A DNA stretch of 64,000 nt, from contig CM076650.1 of NCBI GenBank assembly GCA_038496675.1, positions 8,388,891-8,452,890 on the forward strand. The letters run 5' to 3'. The stretch comes from Rachycentron canadum. Lineage: Eukaryota; Chordata; Actinopteri; Carangiformes; Rachycentridae. The notes under the pieces were generated by a model. That model was not told the DNA's origin, searched no databases, and saw only the letters and a program-made list of their open reading frames with translations. Below are positions 36,201 through 50,113 of the stretch, piece by piece. Position numbers and translations under genes: made by a program. How positions within the stretch are numbered: position 1 is the first letter of the stretch; every line of letters begins with the position of its first letter.

Positions 36201-38524
36201 AGCTAGATTAGAGTAAATTTTGAGCTATGTTTCACAAAGGTGGTGAAAACAGCCTCCTTTTTGTGTATTTAGTTAGATCTGAGCCAACTACTGTGCTTAT
36301 TTTTGTTGTCATCATGTAGGTTTATGTTCAATAGAGAAATGCGATTTAAGTCACTAAACTGGTATTTCATGTTCCTTCATGTGTTGAACATTTTGTGTTT
36401 AACACCAGCTTCTTGTTTGCATGGTTCATATCATTCCCATGCCTGGAAATCAACCTGATGCCCAACAATATATTTTTCAATTTATCAGCTGAACTGTGTT
36501 CCCAGCTGTTGTTTTGGTTGCTTCTGTTCTTAGCAAAGGATCTTGGAAACCTGGTGCTAAAATCAGAAACTTTTGCGATCAGTAACAGATCAGTGTGAGG
36601 AGCACGTGAAAACTGAAGTTCTTAAAGGCAGTAAAGGCACTTTTGTGCAGTCGATCAAAACAGTGCTGCAGGACATGACAAGAAGATTTGTTAAGGCTGC
36701 TACAGGAATGAATGGGAGTATTGTTTTATTCGTATAAATTAAGAATAGTTCTGTTGTTTTGCATTGTAATGTGTTTCTCACATGGCTTTTGTATTTCAGT
36801 GCATTTGGCAGGTGTTTGACATTTGTCCATCTCTTGTGGCATATGAAAACTTCCAGCTCTGGAAAATGTCTCTGAATGGAGAAAGTTTTTGAGGTAACCA
36901 AGCTAATGAGTGGGATTTACACCCATAAAGTTTTTGTACAGATGTGTTATTCCCAAAAAGTCCCTTGAGATATTTGAGATCTTTGGCCTGGTTCATGCTT
37001 TGTGTGTAAATAAACTCTGTGGACTACATGTGGTCAGAAATGAACGAGTGGGTGTGTTGACCTCATAAACTGTATAAGGGCTGTTTCTTTTTCTTATTGC
37101 AGCATTATGCAAAAAGTTGAATTTTAATATGGTTGGACATAAGTTCTGGAGTTTATGTGTGAAGTTTGCAAAGCATGAAAATCATGCACACCAGCATTCA
37201 TTAATAGAGCATCAGCATTCACGCAGAGTGTAACTATATTGTGCTGCACAGAAACCATGAACGAAGCTTTGGGCGCAGTGGCCTAATTTTATACTGTATG
37301 GATGTGATCAGTCCCTTGTTGCCCTTGACAGGCATGAATTACGGGAGTTTCCAGCCACGATAATCCTCCCCACCAGATAATAACACCCTGCCACATCGCC
37401 CTGAGATTCATGTCTACATGCTTTAGCACTAAGCCAAAATATCTCAGGTGTTTTGTTTAATTCACTATGCGAGGCAGTGAGTGATTTAGGTGACAGTAAA
37501 GTGGTCAAACAGCACCGGCTGGTTATAAGCAACTGAGTTACGTTCCTGCTGCCCTAAAGGTATCTACTGTCTTCATAAAGCCCCTTGGTCTTTCAGCTGC
37601 TGTTGCATGCAGGAGAAAAGGGGAAAGTTCAGTGAAGAGTGAAGCTGATGTTTATAGTTGTGGAATTTAGAGACAGGTACAGCTTCAGACATGTTGAGCA
37701 CAAACTTGAGCACTGCGTGTAGATCTCAATCATACCGTAGTCTGTGTTGGCTCCAAGACCTAGCCTCTAGCAACTCCCTAAAGAGGGCCAAGTATGAATG
37801 TGTGTTCATTTCTTGACTTGTCTCATTTCTTTGTTTACACTCAAAACAGTGGATTTATAGAAAGATAATCATGATTTGCTGTCATGAGGAAGGTCACTTG
37901 AAGTTTGTCGGCATAAGCCTTGGAGGGGAGACAACACAACAGCTTGGAATTTCAAACAAGGAATGCAATCACAGCTGGGATACCAGACTCCATAACACAG
38001 CAAGTTTGCCATTTCTGTGGTGAAATACATTTTATTTGATGGTGAAAATGCCTCATTTGGACTGCGCTTGAAGCCTTTATCCATTGTATTTTACCAGCAA
38101 ATATGAGAAAAAATATTCACTTCAAATAAAAGAAAGAAATAAAATTCTCCTTTCTGGAATGTATGAAACACCAAAGTGTTTCAGCTTATACACTTTTTCT
38201 TAACCGTGTGAGACAGGCGGTCAGAGTAGATCATACTGTAACCTTAACACAAGTGTAACACAAAACTGCCAAAGAGGAAATCTCATATTTCTGTATGCTC
38301 AGGTACTCTGCCCAATGCCAGGGTCACCTTCATTGGAAAAATAAATCCCTGGTGGCTCTCTAACACTACCCATAAGACCTCTCTTCCTTTGAGAGGCGGT
38401 GAGTGGGTGTCAACCTAATGTTTATACTGTCTGCTCATGGTTATGTAAGCCATTTTGTCCTCTCTCTTTCTCTCTCTCCATCTCCCTTAGCTTGTTTAAA
38501 CTAATCTACCTTTACCTTTCCAAC

Positions 38525-38615
38525 ATGCCAACTTGTGTGTTACATAAATATTCTTTGAACTGGTCTAGCTTAAGGTTTTTCAGAATGCCAAGGTGTGTAT
38601 TACATAAATATTGTA
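38525..38615. repeat. Imperfect two-copy tandem duplication, 60-base period
   Basis: ATGCCA plus (a/g)(c/g)(t)TGTGT followed by TTACATAAATATT occurs at 38525-38552 and again at 38585-38612. Similarity fades outside the first 28 bases of each unit. Confidence 0.55.
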
Positions 38616-40417
38616 GGCCCGACTGTAGAGAGGTACTGTACCATAGAAGCTATGTTTTTTTTTTTTTTTCCTCCAAGAGTCAAGGATGCTTCTCTTTCAT
38701 GAAGGGCAGGTTCAGGGAGGCTGTGGTACTTGTCTGAACTATCCCTGTGATAACAGCCTCTAGAATGAACGAGTCAGTGTGTCTACTCAAACACACACAC
38801 ACAAATGGCTCTTTACAGGGGGCGGCTCTACGGCAGTGTAAATACAGTACAGTGCACAGATCTGTCGTGTGCGTGGCAGACAGGGTTACATGCATGATGA
38901 GGACATTGTTTTTCCATACAACAAAACTCTCTCTGTGGTTCAGCTGCTTGCTTACTGACTCTGTCATACTAATGTACTTTGTGCGGGTCACAGGGTTCAG
39001 TCTTACCACGTGTGCCCTGCTGTCCTCCATCATACAGCCATTCTCATGGCCCATTATTCACCCATAATGATGTTATCTTGATAACCTCAGAATAACTACG
39101 GCCCCTTTGACTTCCTTTATATCTTTAATTTGTCAATTTTCTTCAACTTCATGCTCTGTTTCTATGGCAACTAATTGCTCTAGTTATACCACGCTCAGCT
39201 GACTTCTGACCTTTTCTTGTGACCTATATTGACCTGTTTATGGTTAATGGATTAAGAGTGAGATAAAGAGGGAGAGAGAGAGAGAGCGAGAGAGAAGCTT
39301 CAACTGACTGCCATGATTATCAAGTGCAGTGTTTCCGGTTTCTGATAAATCTTTGGCTTAAATAACCATCCTTTCTGGTTGTATTGCTCACTGATTTAGC
39401 ATTCCTTCCACAGCTGAGAGAGGGTGGAGATATTTGAACCATTTGTAGAATGCTCCCAGTGTGACATCCGAATTACTTGTAGAAAAGCATGAAGCCAAAT
39501 TGAGCCCAAACATCTGTCCTGTGGTTTGTCCTCACACATTTTAGTGGGCACAGTGGGCTTCGTCTGGCTTCGAGCTCTCACATTTCTTTTGCTTTAGTCA
39601 TTTCATTAATACTTTCCCTAAGCAGCATGCCAGTCTGAGAAGCTGCGAAGGGGGCAGCAAGAGTTAGTAGGAGATACAAATTTCTGCTTGTAAATTTTGG
39701 TGGGAAGAAGCAGGCATTGTGTACTCGCACTCATCTGTATCCTCATGGGAAATAAACAGCAACTAAATCAGTTGTTAGCTTTGTGTGTTATCTTTAAAGA
39801 TGAAAGGACACTGAAAACAATGAAACTGCTGCCCTGGGGTTTCTGTAGGAAGGGAAAAAAGCAACAACTGGAGCGAAGAATGAAACCTTTGATCTGTGCA
39901 GTCAGTCCCATTGAGTTAGTCTGAGACTGTACCCAGAAATAGAGAAGACAGGGGTCAAAGAAAAAAAAAAGTCATAGACCCAGTTCACAGAAGCAGCCTA
40001 CTCACTTTTGCAGTACTTTTTTTGGGGGGGAAGAGTCATAGACATTATATTAGAGATACTGGTAGGTATATCATATTATTTCTTGTCTTTGAGGATCAAG
40101 TAGAACAATATTTTTGTGTTAATATACTGTACAGTGCAGCTTACCCTCAAAAACCATCTGTAGTCAGTCAGCATTATCTCTGCAAATTTGCTGCTTCTGC
40201 TCTCTGGCTCTGTGTTTTCAGTATGTGATGTAGGGTGACACAAGGTTCTGCAGGCAGGTATTAACAGTGTGAACTGCCGGCCTTAACAAGATGTTAACAC
40301 CAGTGGTACATTATCATTTAAGCCTTCGTTGAAACAGACGAAAATTGCGACCTCAGAATATTTCAAGCCGTGAAAATGACAAGCAAAACAAAAAAAGAAA
40401 TTAATTTGGCCTGTGTC

Positions 40418-40500
40418 CTTGTGGCCTAGCAGTCAAAAGTGCTGCACCACTTAACCAGTGTCCCAATTTTTATTTTGTTGCATGTCATTTCCTGATTCTA
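40418..40500 (+). mobile_element. tRNA-like SINE relic
   Basis: GTGGCCTAGCAGTCAAAAGTGC resembles a SINE A-box region. It is followed by ccacttaaccagtgtccc and ttgttgcatgtcatttcctg, phrases typical of a fish tRNA-derived SINE. Heavily shortened. Confidence 0.45.
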
Positions 40501-42251
40501 TCAGGCTCATTAAAACATTTCCATCATTATTCTTGCACATACCTGATGCTAACAAACAGCAGGCTCATATCTCTGCTCAAACAGCCTGATTTGTTAATGT
40601 GTGTTCGCTTGTGTTTAGTTTTGGGCTACTGGCAGCCATTGGTGCACAGTCAGTGCAGCCTGGCCTGTCTACTCTGGTTTCATAAGCATAGAGAGTGAAT
40701 GACCTATATACTTCTCCAAGGGAGGGGAAGTCACCTTGTTGGTGGACCAGCATTCAGGCACGCTGGTGCACAGCAAAAAGGTTTTAATGTGCAGTACTCT
40801 ATCACTGTCTTGATATTAGCACCATCCTTTAGAGGGATGTTTCATATGTTGCTTGTATTTTTCTTGGCCTTAGGCTTTGTGGGGCTGTTTTTCTTGGCGT
40901 GGATCGCCTGTCTTTTTCTAACACTGCTTTGTGAAGGTGTGAAAAGGCCAATGTATAGTGGAAAATCAGGCAGATTAACATGCTGAGAAACACACCTTGA
41001 CATGGAGTATATTTGCACATGCACACACTCGCATTAGCTGAAACCATGAGGCCCGGTGCCAGAAAGATCTAGTCAGACAAACACCTCACCAGAGACTCCT
41101 CTAAGCGTCCTAACAAATTGAATGTGTGTGTAGATGGACAAGAGGGAATTAGATCAGTGGCCCTGATTGTATCTGAGTGTGCTGTTGCTGTACCCCTTTC
41201 CAGCAAGTCCCCCTGGAGGAAATGTGTGTGCGTGAGAGCGAGTGAGGCAGAGAGACAGAGAGAGAGCTTGGCAGCTGGTTTGATGAAGGATGTAAGGAGA
41301 ATGTTAACCAGACAATCACCTTGCATGTTATTGATTGAGATGGGAGAGAGGTAATTAGCACAGAAAAGAAGGGGAAGCTGAGGCCACTTTTAATGTTTTA
41401 ATACAAAGTGTTCTCTCTTTGTACCCATCTACATGTTGTTATGTTCTTTGTGTGTGTTTTGCGTTTATGTGCATGAAAGGAGGTGCATATCCAAATTTTT
41501 TGATCTGATGTGTATGGACCTTCCCTTGGATGCATCCAACTTTGAATCCACTCAAAATGTAAATGTACACATCCATCATTTTTACGAGATGTGAGAGCCA
41601 CCTGATTCAGTGTCATTCAGTTAACAAGTAGCAGAAATAAGTAGCCTACCCTAATAAAATGAGCCTATTACAATTTTATTCACACCATTAAGCTACATGT
41701 CATGTGCCCTCCTCCACAGAGCAAACCTGTTCAGCAAAATGATGAAACATGTCAGCTTTCATACTGAAATGTATTTAGTGTCGTTCTCTGCTTTTTAAAT
41801 TTTAAATTTTTCTTTTTTCTCTCACCCTGTCTTTTGACTTACATCTCCATTAACCTCAGTTTGGTTTGAGAAATAGATACAATCTTAATGTCCCTGGGTG
41901 TGCACTGGATATAATATAGGGTTTAGCATGGATTCTGCATATAGTATACTGACTAGAGCCCAACTGATTTAGGTCTTTGAAGCCAATACAATTTCAAATC
42001 TAAAATCTTTTTTCTTTTTACATTAATGCAAACAAACATTTTTGATGAGGAGGCATTAATTTTGGTCACATCACATTTTACAGCTCACCAACCATGGAAT
42101 GGTTTGACCCTTTTTCGAAACAATGTCAAAAATATCTTCTCATCTCACGTCAGTAGTGCAATTTCATGTTATTTGTTAGCCAACAAACACTAATGTAAAC
42201 CATATAACCTTCATTGTTGAAGTTTGTTAATTAAAATAAAGTCTAAACTGA

Positions 42252-42286
<35 letters not shown>

Positions 42287-43236
42287 TTTAAGTGATCACA
42301 TGACAGAAAACTGATTATGTAAAAAGTATTATTGTTACATTCATAAAATTCAAAGTTTAGCTGATCATAGTGATATAGATTTTAGGTAATATTTTCCATG
42401 AGTGTCCTTTTGGCTTCTTCACACATGGTAGTGTTTTTCCTGAACTGATTTCATAATAGATTAACCATAGACAGAAATGATCCATTACTTTTGACCTTTA
42501 ACACTCATTACCACACTTGCAGGAATAGGTAAATTGGAACTACTCACTGTCTCATTTAGCGCAGCATCACTAAGAACATACTGTACAATCTGAGCTGTAA
42601 TGGTCATGTAATTGTAGAAATCAGTCAGTGGTGAAAGCAGTAAATGATGCCAAAGTAAACAATGCCTAGGATCAGGCAGAAGTGCAGCAGACTGTCATCA
42701 GTTCTGTTGCCTGTTGGATGCAGATCAGAGTAAATAATAACATCATGTCGTACTTGCAGAACAACACACATCAGCGTGGATTCTCACCTTTGATCTTTGA
42801 CCATAAACTGGTTGCACAGTTTACCCTATTTTAGTAAGATTTTTGCTCTATCATGGTTTATGCTATTTTAGTCTACCACTCAACACTTTTTCAAGCCCGA
42901 GCAGACAAGTGTTTTGGATCCTACTTAAAGTTGACATCCTGCTCTATGTCTCTGCTTATTGAATTTAAATAATCTCCTCTATAATTCTGTCATTGTCATC
43001 TCTGTAAGCCTGGTGAAGCTATAAATCAGTTGTGTGCAAAGCCCTCCTCTCTTGGTTGGCACTCATCTTTATGGCCAGCCACATCGTGCTGCTACTGTAC
43101 TGTGGGTCATAAAAACCCAAGAATATTTCACAATGTGTATCAGGCTGTAACACAGGGAGGACGGGGACATTCTGCCCTAGCTTTGTTGTAGACTTTTGAA
43201 AATTCTTTGTTTGATTTATGCCTGGTCTGAAAACGT

Positions 43237-43260
43237 CTGTGTGTGTGTGTGTGTTTGTGT
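43237..43260 (+). promoter_or_regulatory. (TG)n tract immediately upstream of exon 3 acceptor
   Basis: A TG-repeat block ending eight bases before the exon 3 start takes the place of a normal long pyrimidine tract. Only CCTTTCAG separates it from the exon. UG-repeats beside an acceptor are known binding sites of TDP-43-type splicing repressors (for example CFTR exon 9). Confidence 0.6.
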
Positions 43261-43268
43261 CCTTTCAG

Positions 43269-43396
43269 CTCACCACTGAGACAACCGTCCTCCACAGTCA
43301 AAGTGTGCCTGGTTTGTGGAGACGAGGCCTCAGGATGCCACTACGGTGTCGTGACATGTGGAAGCTGCAAAGTCTTTTTCAAAAGAGCAGTGGAAG
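43269..43396 (+). CDS. nr3c2: Mineralocorticoid receptor, exon 3: zinc finger 1 (residues 598-640 plus part of 641)
   Basis: 128 bp, acceptor TTTCAG, donor AAG|GTATGG. It completes Ser598 and encodes a short Ser/Pro linker followed by the first C4 zinc finger, with zinc ligands at about C611, C614, C628 and C631. The P-box CGSCKV (628-633) is the class that recognises glucocorticoid/mineralocorticoid response elements. The finger sequence is essentially that of all NR3C receptors. Human MR exon 3 is 140 bp by memory, so the linker here is about four residues shorter. The next 12 intronic bases end without a GT, so the four-residue insertion variant described in mammals from a downstream donor cannot form the same way. 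Confidence 0.97.
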
Positions 43397-45339
43397 GTAT
43401 GGCATTAACCCCTGTTCAAACAAGATGTCACTGTTTCCTATAGCGGCTGAGAGGGTAATGCACTGCAAGTTCAGAAATCAACACTTTGACCAGACATGAA
43501 CTGTAAAAAAGTAAATCACATAAGAAACATCTGCCAAAATGCATAAATCACAAGGAAGCAAAGAATTGCTTCAGCTTGTACAAAGACAAAATAAGAAGCT
43601 ACAACACAAATAAAGTTTTTGGTGGCACTAAAAATGATGAACTATATGATAAAATAGCTAAAGCTTAGTGCATTGCCCATATCTCCTGGAATATCATAAT
43701 CCTTCAATATGTGTTAAAACTAAATGTTAATAGTATTTTTTTTTTTTTAAAACATGAGTGGTCAACATAGTCGTTACAATTTGTATCATCCAAAAACTCA
43801 TTGTATTTTCTGTATTTGCAGCATGTTTCTTCATATGCGTCGTCAGATTGGTGAATGTGTTGCAATGAATGTGTGCTCTTTTATGTATGTGTTGTGATTG
43901 TGGTCAAGACGTACTTTTCCATTTGCGTGTGTTGCTCTCATACTGAACTTTTAGAGAAAAGTGACAGTAGTTGCTTAAACTGTATTCCTAAAACCGATTC
44001 TCGGCAGGAGGCAGCCACTGTGCCAGCATTATTCTGTTATTCAGCAAGTTTTATTCATATTGCATTACTCCAAAATGAATACCCACGATTGGTTCAGTAA
44101 GTATCAAATAATTTCAAACAATATCATCTTAACTGACAACTGCAGCCTTCACAATTATTGGCAGACATTGTGCTCATTTCATTAACAGTGGTTCGTGGGG
44201 ACTACCTTATGCCAAGTAAGTTTAAATTTGTGATACAAGCTTACAGCTATTCCAACTGGGACATATCAATGAGAAAATGTGTGAAAATAAAATAACTTCT
44301 CTCAATTTTCACATTTTTCAGATAATCACTTCTTTTTTTTTGATAGAACAATGTCTGACAAGCTCAGTTAAACAAGTGCATGGTAGAAAGGGGTGAGGCA
44401 GCTTGTTCTTTTCAGCACTGATCATTATTTGAAGAATTATTTATCAATAATTGATGCTAGTTTTATTTGCACAAGACTGATTTATGCAACAAACTACTGT
44501 TTTATCTCAGTAGACCTTCTGTATATTTATTATTTCCAAACGATAGTTACAATTACCAAAAGCAGGCATTATATTTATAGCCTGTGACCAAGCTGAGTGG
44601 CACATCGAGGGAAAAAAAAAAAAAAACAAAAAAAAAAACACATTCAGTAGGTAATTCTCCTACAGCAACCCTTTATGTTATATTTAGCTTGGGGAAAATC
44701 AGCAGCACCATAATGTGCTTTTCATTTTGTGCCTGTTGCCGGAGGCGTTGGCCTAACTCATTTAGATGAGTGTTTGAATGCAAAACACTCTTACAGACCC
44801 AGAGTAGGAGACGAAAAAACAAAAACAAACGGGCAAACAAGTCTGCCAGCCAGCCATTAGGCCCTCTAGGTGTTTTCTGACCAATGGAGAAATTACTCTC
44901 ATTTCCAATCAAATCATGGTTTAATTTGATGATATTTACACACAGTCATTCTGGACACCGGAAACCAGATTATGTGTCCAGGGTTATCAAACCAGACATG
45001 CGATTGTTCTCGCTTGCATGGCCAGAGCCAATGACAGATGCTAAAGATCTGACTTTGTGTGAGCGCAAGTCAGGGGAGGCTCTGGAAAGCTCAGATCTCC
45101 TGATGACTAAAATACTTAGCTAACTATTTGTCTCTTATAAGATATGTAATTATAATTACAGTAAAACTGACTCGTTGACTGTGTAATCCCCTTCAAATCT
45201 ATTGCAGTGCTCTTCATATGTCTTCATGAGCATTTCTTGCTGTGCAAGCTATGAAGGACAACCTATAACAATGTTTTGATGTCATTAAGATTGCGTGCGT
45301 CCATCTGATGTGCAAAGCAAGCAAGCTTGACCCCTCCAC

Positions 45340-45560
45340 AGCTGCTTCTGGGGGAGAAAGCGAGAGGTAAAGTGCAGGATGAAAGGATGAAAATAGTGAG
45401 AGAAGGATTTTGCAAAGTGAAGAGAGATAGAGGACAGTGAAACGGATACAGCGAGGGAGGGGGGGAGGAAGGACAAAGAAAAAGTCAGACGCAGACAGAG
45501 AGATAAAGAGAGGAGGAGCAAGAGACAGGGAGAGGGATGGAAAGTGATGTGTCAGCAACG
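45340..45560. repeat. Purine-rich low-complexity tract
   Basis: AG-rich + strand with GAGAGA clusters; yields a Ser/Leu/Pro-rich frame on the minus strand that is treated as non-coding. Confidence 0.75.
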
Positions 45561-48500
45561 AGCGCCAAAGAGGTGTAAGTTAGGACGTGAGGAGACGTGT
45601 TACTCCTCCTCTCCACCAGTATTTCCTCCTCCTTCTCCTCCTCTTTTCTCTCAAAGTTAAAAACTTAAACTCAGTATGATGAGATATAAAAGAAGACTGC
45701 AGAGAGTGGGCATCTGTACAAGGGGAATAATCCAGCCCATGCTTAATTTCTTTTGGCACCGCCTGCCTCCGGGGACACAACTTTTCGGTCGGCTGTAGCT
45801 CATTAGACGACTAACTGGCTCACAGCCCTTTACTACAGAGCTAGTTAGCATTCTGGAGTCATCAACAAATCACATGAAATCCTCTGACTGCGGAGGGTCT
45901 GGTTTCCCCTTTGTTCAAGTCAGTCAAGTCATTGTGTTAGGTAGCTTTATTTCACATTGTCAGGGCTTGGCACAGTTATTATTTGAAGTCTACATTTCAG
46001 GTTTATATAGACCATCTGTTTGGAATATCTACAGGCCACACGAGCCTTTTACTTTCCAAATCTGTGCACTTACAGTCCTCCTCAAGAGGGCAAATATTCA
46101 TTCCACTTAATTTTTGTCATATCTACCAGAAGGCACAGCCAACTGTACACTGTAAAGTTTATCACCATGGTCCCAGGAAATATATAGAAATATCAAATTA
46201 GTGAGGATACTCCGGCTCTAAGCTTTTCAAAATGCCCTGAATTCAGTCTTTAAGCATTCGCAACATATTACATATGCACATTTATTTATTTTTTATAAAA
46301 GAAACGTTCATCTACCCGTTTTCCTATTCACTACAAGTCATGCAGTTTATCTTACACAGTATGACATCTCTTGTGGTACTCACATTTTATTTACTGTCAC
46401 ATTTTAGATGTTCTTGTATAGTGAACAAACAGAATAGGGGCAGTAACTTTTATGAATCTCACAAGCCTTGCAATTGTATCGCTACTGTTGACTCAACTGT
46501 CAGGTGCAAACATGCAGTAAATTTATGGGCTCTGTTAAAATGAATGAATTCTTCAGTATAAATGTTTGTTCTGTGCTGCAGAAAAATGCCCTCTGACAAA
46601 CAAGTTCATAAATATGCGTTATCATCACTAATGAAATGTGGAAACTAGAAATAGCTGAATGCATTCATATGTGCTTCTTTCCTGAATCCACTCTACTAAA
46701 GACTAGTTTGTTGATACAAGGCAGCTGCACTCAATAAACGACTCCATGTGGAGCACATTTGAAGAGTTGAACGCCAGCTTATTATTCACATGTCATCAGT
46801 GGCTTGGCATGTCTGCTCTTTGTAATAATACTAGGCACTGCCTTTAGCTCACTAGCTGTTTTTGCTGGTGTCTTGTATTGAAATGAGAGCTTTACAAAGA
46901 CATTAGTCAACCTTGTTATGGCCTCACTCTGTTCTCCAATGTAACTGGGTCGTGGTTTCCATGGAGCTTGTGTCAATCTAAAAACCTGTTCTTCAGTACC
47001 GCCTCTGTGGGAGAGGTCATCTGAGGACACTTCTCGCACTGCTTCAGCTTTGACTGGCAACTCTGGCATCCAATAACATCTTTCTTAGATCAGGATGCAA
47101 AAATAAAGGCCTCCTCCTTCCAGCACTGGAGTGAATGCTTCAGGTTATGTGTGTGAGAGGCTCATGTAACAACAGCTGGAGAGAAGCCATTTAGCAGTGA
47201 TGTCCTCATCCCGGGTCCTCAACACATGTCTCACATCAGACGTTCTTTGATCAAAAGCTGCATAAGGCACACAAACACAATCACAATCACAAGCTTGCTA
47301 TACACACATGTAGGGGCACACATTTCTCCATAAGTGAAGGAATTCAGGTGTACTGCATTACATAGAAATTAAATCTGCAAAGCTTACTGTAAGTAGTACA
47401 TGTTTGACCCACATTGCTAATAGGCATTTAAGTTGGAGAATGAAGGGTCCGTCTAACACAACCTAGATACAGTTACAGTACGTGTGTGCATTTTACATCC
47501 TTACTGCTTTAAAAATAGAATCAAGGGCATACAATATATCAGGACTGCATTTAATGTTTACTTTTACATTAAAAAAAAAACTAATAAAATCAGTCAATAG
47601 TTTTTTTCAATGTATTTGTTAGCCAGGAAAATAAAATATTGGAAAAAAACAAACAAAAACAAACACTTTCTCCAAATGACTTAAGTTAAATGACAGTTGA
47701 TTTACACTGCATTTTATTGCACTGTATGTTTGGTGCATGTGAATGATTATATAACTAACTTATATGCACACACTACTTCCTCCATGCCCTCAGTTCCCCT
47801 GGCCCCAGGCTGACCTACAGGGCTGACCGCTCTCTGGTGGATATAATCTGACCTCCATCTCTTCCTTCTCCCTGGTGATACCTTTGTTCTTTGACATCAA
47901 TGCAAAAAGTATCCAGTGTAGATAGTAGGTGACACCTTTTGTGCTCAACCAAATAAGCAGTGGCCAATCTGATAGGCTTTTATCAGTGTCTTCACTGATG
48001 ATTGGTTTGTTACAGATACAAGACTAAGAGAGTGTTGTGGCGTTACATCGTAATGCCAGCATGCTGTAAATGTGCATATCAGATGCACTTGCTCCACACA
48101 CAAAAAAAATCTTCTCTAAAGTGGTTGGAGATAAGAAACTCAACACATTGTTTTTCTTCAAAAAGTGAATTTAAGGCCTTCAAGTAATGTTTCAATAGAC
48201 AAAATTATGTTTTCAAAACAGCTTTGATGAGAAAGGAGGGGTGGGCATACTTCTGTTGTAAACAGTTGCCTGCCCTCTCTGATTTAGAAAATAAATTAAA
48301 TGTATTTTTGATTTCTACTTGTAAGACAAACATACGTTTTAATTTGTACAAATAAATATTTGAATGCCTTGTGCTGCTGCTGGGAATAAAGTTGTAATGA
48401 ATCGTAAATTATAGAGTAATGTAAGATAGATTCTTACTGCCTGTATCATAAACATTGCCATAACTGATTTCTTTTTACATGAGGCACTTGCAAATACCAT

Positions 48501-49566
48501 ATTGAGACCTAAATAAAGACTAAATGCATTATGTATAGTACACAGAAAGCAGATGGGGAATATCTTTGTGAGAAGAACATGCACTGGACAACTGTTTGAG
48601 ATACAGCACACTATTATAGAAGAGGAGACATTAGTAAACAAAATAACAGCTTCTATTTACATCCTATTTTAACTTGTGCAGCCTCTCTTTAGAAGGATCC
48701 AGACAGGGAAACTTAATTGTGTAGAGCCCTATCCAACACAGCTGTTTGTGTGTTGTCCAAAGAAGTGGAGTAGCAGAGCTATTGCAAGGCAGTGATTTGC
48801 ATATTGCTGGCCCAGTGGTAACAACAATTACATCTCTGAGAGGCCTGTCTTGTGGCTGTTTGGTAGTTTAGCTATGTAATTTAGGTTGCATAAATACCGA
48901 TGAATGACGATCACAGAATTGACCAAATGCTTTGCGAGTGGATAATAAAATAGCATTAATCCATGAGATTTCAGAGATTTCAGCACATCCTTTAGTTATA
49001 ATCTATCTTCTGTCTACAGTACTGCCTTGCAACTAAGAAATGTGCACCCTCTGCCAAATGCCATTCAGTGAGTCACACTAGTGTTATTGATGTGGGTCAG
49101 CTACTGTATCTGAGAGGCTATTCTCACAATCTGAGAACTGTGTAGTGGCTATTTTAATGTGTCACATTAAGGCTGAATTTTACAAAAGGCCTAAAGCCTA
49201 TCGGTTTTGTTTGTTTGGAAAGCAGATGTACTGTATCTGCGCTGGTGGCAGAAGGACTGCAGGGCGGACTGCTCTTGTATAAGTGGGGTCCCCACAGGAA
49301 AGAGTATTTCCCTCTCAGAAGAGTTTCCTCATAACTGATGTATGCTGGAGCTGACAGACAACATAGACTACTCAGCGGGTTGTTGCCAGATTATGAGATC
49401 ATTAACTATATGTGGATGTGAGTGGACTCCATTAAATAGCTCTGAGGGATTCCTTGTAATGGATAATGCTGACAGAGTTTACATAATGTTAAGTTTAATA
49501 GAGTACAATAAATACAATTTAATACAATCTGGTGAGTCTTAATCTTTGCCATGGAAAAGAAAGACT

Positions 49567-49633
49567 CAAATACAAATACTGTACTGTAGATGAAACAAAG
49601 GCAGTGCACAGAATGTACATGTTTGAGCAAACT
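49567..49633. repeat. 67-bp direct repeat, copy 1
   Basis: Identical over 67 bases to 50354-50420, same orientation, 787 bp apart. Flanks differ at once on both sides and no target-site duplication is seen. Confidence 0.95.
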
Positions 49634-50090
49634 AGTACTGTATGAAAATACCTCAACAGGATTTGGCATTATTTACTGTCTTTACAGTTAAAACAGGACA
49701 GAGTCAAAATATTAGTTACTAAAACACTTTCAGAGATGAAAAAAGAATTTTTTTTGTTCAAGTTTATAACATTTTCCAAGGTAACACTCAAAATTAACAT
49801 TCATCAGTAAGCCTGCTACATGCACATATTCAGAGGTAAAAATGCGGTGTGAGTGCATTTGAGTGCATGCACACACAGTGCATAAATAAACAACTTCTGT
49901 CCCTTTCAGATACACACACAGTCGCGCACAAACACACGACTGACTTCAGCTGTCTCATAAAGTGTATTTCACTCTAACAATTATTAACAAAATTCACAGG
50001 AATGAGCAAAACAGTTGACAAGAAAGCTCCAGACTTTTTAGAATTGCCATTTGGTCCGGCCTATCCAAGTGAGAATGTGTGTATATGCAA

Positions 50091-50113
50091 GTGTGTGTGT
50101 GTGTGTGTGTGTG
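50091..50113. repeat. (GT)n microsatellite
   Basis: About 11 GT units. Confidence 0.9.

Larger units (their letters stand above)
33263..43236. other. Intron 2, last part: no functional gene seen
   Basis: Unique AT-rich sequence with a two-copy 60-base tandem duplication at 38525-38615, a GA tract at 39269-39297, an AT/T tract at 42254-42290 and a SINE relic at 40418-40500. Frames up to 124 codons (38680-39054, minus) show no recognisable domain. Confidence 0.6.
3908..43268 (+). other. Intron 2 (39.4 kb)
   Basis: It is bounded by GTAAGG and TTTCAG and joins in phase (AG|C = Ser598). It separates the N-terminal domain from the first zinc finger, as in other MR genes, where this is a very long intron. 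No other gene with recognisable similarity was found on either strand. It holds most of the mobile-element relics and the large palindrome, listed separately. Confidence 0.95.

Noticed and set aside
40699..40986. 95-codon ORF with a hydrophobic, membrane-like stretch
   Set aside because: T-rich DNA readily encodes Leu/Phe runs; no signal, family or exon context.
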